This document shows positions 13,139 to 13,866 of a DNA stretch of 13,866 bases, piece by piece. Below the pieces are notes generated by a model, which saw nothing but the letters and a program-made list of their open reading frames with translations, had not been told where the DNA came from and made no database searches. Location of the stretch: assembly GCA_020432595.1 (NCBI GenBank), contig JAGQGA010000075.1, positions 1 to 13,866 of the forward strand, in the 5' to 3' direction. This DNA comes from Anaerolineales bacterium. GTDB lineage: Bacteria > Chloroflexota > Anaerolineae > Promineifilales > Promineifilaceae. Numbering within the stretch: the first letter of the stretch is position 1; each line of letters begins with the position of its first letter. A program made the position numbers and the translations under genes.

Positions 13139-13147
13139 TGGTATGAT
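13139..13147 (+). promoter_or_regulatory. Extended -10 promoter for the MntA-like gene
   Basis: TGGTATGAT is a TGn extended -10 with TATGAT (13142-13147, five of six). A weak -35, GTGAAA (13121-13126), lies 15 bp upstream. The predicted leader is about 30 nt, with AGGA at 13172-13175 seven bases before ATG 13183. Confidence 0.5.
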
Positions 13148-13182
13148 AGGCTTATACGTTTACTGGATAGCAGGAAAAAATT

Positions 13183-13536
13183 ATGCAACTGGATGAGCGT
13201 TTAAAAACCAGAAAAATAACCCCAAGTCTCATTGACTATATTGTTGAGAAGATTGTTAACCATGTTTCCCCTGAAAAAATCATTCTCTTTGGCTCTTTTG
13301 CTCGAGGGCAAGCAAATGAAGGGAGCGATCTCGATCTCTTTATTGTGCTGGATAGTCCTGTTTCTAATCGGGAGATGCGTCGCCACATTGATATGCTTCT
13401 GTGGGGACGACGTTTTGGTGTAGACCTGATCGTAAGAAAGCCAGAAGAAATCGCTCGCAACCTTGCCGACAATAACCCTTTCTATACACAGCACATTTTA
13501 GCTGAAGGAAAAGTAATCTATGAGCGACCCGACTAG
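13183..13536 (+). CDS. mntA: MntA-like minimal nucleotidyltransferase antitoxin (117 aa)
   Basis: The motif GS-X10-D-X-D is exact: Gly37-Ser38, then Asp49 and Asp51 in LFGSFARGQANEGSDLDLF, with a third acidic residue Asp81 in FGVDLIV. This is the active site of the MNT domain. In studied MntA-HepT systems the MNT protein neutralises a HEPN ribonuclease toxin by adding AMP to a tyrosine. The length is normal for the family and all catalytic residues are present. The frame overlaps by 17 bp a second frame that starts like a HEPN toxin but is truncated, so this enzyme seems to have lost its partner here. Start at ATG 13183 after AGGA. Confidence 0.88.
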   Translation: MQLDERLKTRKITPSLIDYIVEKIVNHVSPEKIILFGSFARGQANEGSDLDLFIVLDSPVSNREMRRHIDMLLWGRRFGVDLIVRKPEEIARNLADNNPFYTQHILAEGKVIYERPD

Positions 13537-13660
13537 GAATCCCATTGAAACACCTGCCCAATGGCTCAGATATGCTTTGGGTGATATCAGCAATTCTCAA
13601 TCTAGAATAAGGCCAAGATTTTGGGAGGGATGTCATCATCATCAAGTGCTTCAATCATAA
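13520..13660 (+). pseudogene. Truncated HEPN (HepT-like) toxin, N-terminal fragment
   Basis: ATG 13520 opens MSDPTRNPIETPAQWLRYALGDIS. The WLRYAxxD pattern is the usual first helix of HEPN-domain toxins encoded after MNT genes. After about residue 25 the sequence no longer looks like HEPN (RIRPRFWEGCHHH) and stops at TAA 13658-13660. A HEPN toxin normally has about 110-150 residues with an R-X4-6-H catalytic motif, which is absent. The loss of resemblance coincides with the 3' end of a converging minus-strand gene at 13602, which points to an insertion or recombination junction near 13590-13601. Confidence 0.65.
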
Positions 13661-13866
13661 AGAGCCATAGCATTTGCCAATTACCAAAGGCGTTGTAGCG
13701 GCAGAGGGCACGTATATCAGCAAAGAAAGTGGTTCTTTTTCCCAGTGATTGCCGCAAAAACTTGACTAAATCATCGATTAGCTCAAGGGGGTAGTAGTGC
13801 ATTAAACCGTGAACATTAACACCACCTATCAATAAGTACTTGCACCGCTTTGGACGGCCGCCCACG
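13602..13866 (-). CDS. C-terminal part of an unrecognised protein, possibly from an inserted element
   Basis: The frame runs from the right edge of the window to TAG at 13604-13602, about 87 residues, so the 5' end is outside. The sequence is compact and looks like real protein (YYPLELIDDLVKFLRQSL, WQMLWLFMIEALDDDDIPP) with basic residues near its visible start (GGRPKRCKYL). I do not recognise the family. Its position interrupting a HEPN toxin gene, in antisense orientation, would suit the tail of a transposase or another mobile-element gene, but no terminal repeat can be checked because the other end lies outside. A GTG at 13865 is in frame but is unlikely to be the real start. Confidence 0.5.
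   Translation of the reverse strand, partial: VGGRPKRCKYLLIGGVNVHGLMHYYPLELIDDLVKFLRQSLGKRTTFFADIRALCRYNAFGNWQMLWLFMIEALDDDDIPPKILALF

Overview
The window reads like chromosomal DNA of a free-living, probably filamentous Chloroflexota (Anaerolineae-like) bacterium. That placement is an inference from gene content: tandem DUF3105 proteins, a CopC-CopD protein fused to cytochrome c, pentapeptide-repeat proteins, a family-4 glycosyltransferase and remnants of toxin-antitoxin modules. No rRNA or tRNA is present to confirm it.

Layout. Bases 1-1190 hold two pentapeptide-repeat genes (the first cut by the window edge). A near-identical 38-39 bp palindromic element follows each of them. Bases 1477-1718 hold an orphan antitoxin gene with only the first nine codons of a PIN-type toxin left. 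From 6572 down to 1742 four genes lie on the minus strand: a flippase-like membrane protein, a membrane histidine kinase, a GT4 glycosyltransferase and a small membrane protein that overlaps the glycosyltransferase by 4 bp. A divergent promoter region (6573-6779) separates them from a plus-strand cluster: two tandem DUF3105 membrane-anchored proteins, a secreted C-terminally anchored protein whose predicted mature N-terminus is histidine, and a 752-residue CopC/CopD/beta-domain/cytochrome c fusion. A Gfo/Idh/MocA oxidoreductase follows. A minus-strand lipoprotein with a degenerate trypsin-like fold comes next, then an MntA-like nucleotidyltransferase whose HEPN toxin partner is cut short where a converging, unrecognised gene begins at the right edge.

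How the genes work together. 6780-10941 is best read as an extracytoplasmic copper and redox handling cluster, inferred from the CopC copper ligands, the CopD domain, the CXXCH haem site and the conserved His/Cys residues of the two DUF3105 proteins. The glycosyltransferase, the flippase-like protein and the small membrane protein suggest envelope glycan or lipid work.

Non-coding structure is the most striking part. The perfect palindrome AACGGCCGTT occurs 20 times (about 0.013 expected for a random 10-mer), 18 of them inside genes, in the manner of the cyanobacterial HIP1 palindrome. Four intergenic islands built from short tandem units form long inverted repeats. Two of these flank the copper gene as 32-33 bp stems with 7-nt loops, and nearly all of their mismatches become G-U pairs in the sense RNA. 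Both toxin-antitoxin loci keep the antitoxin and have lost the toxin.
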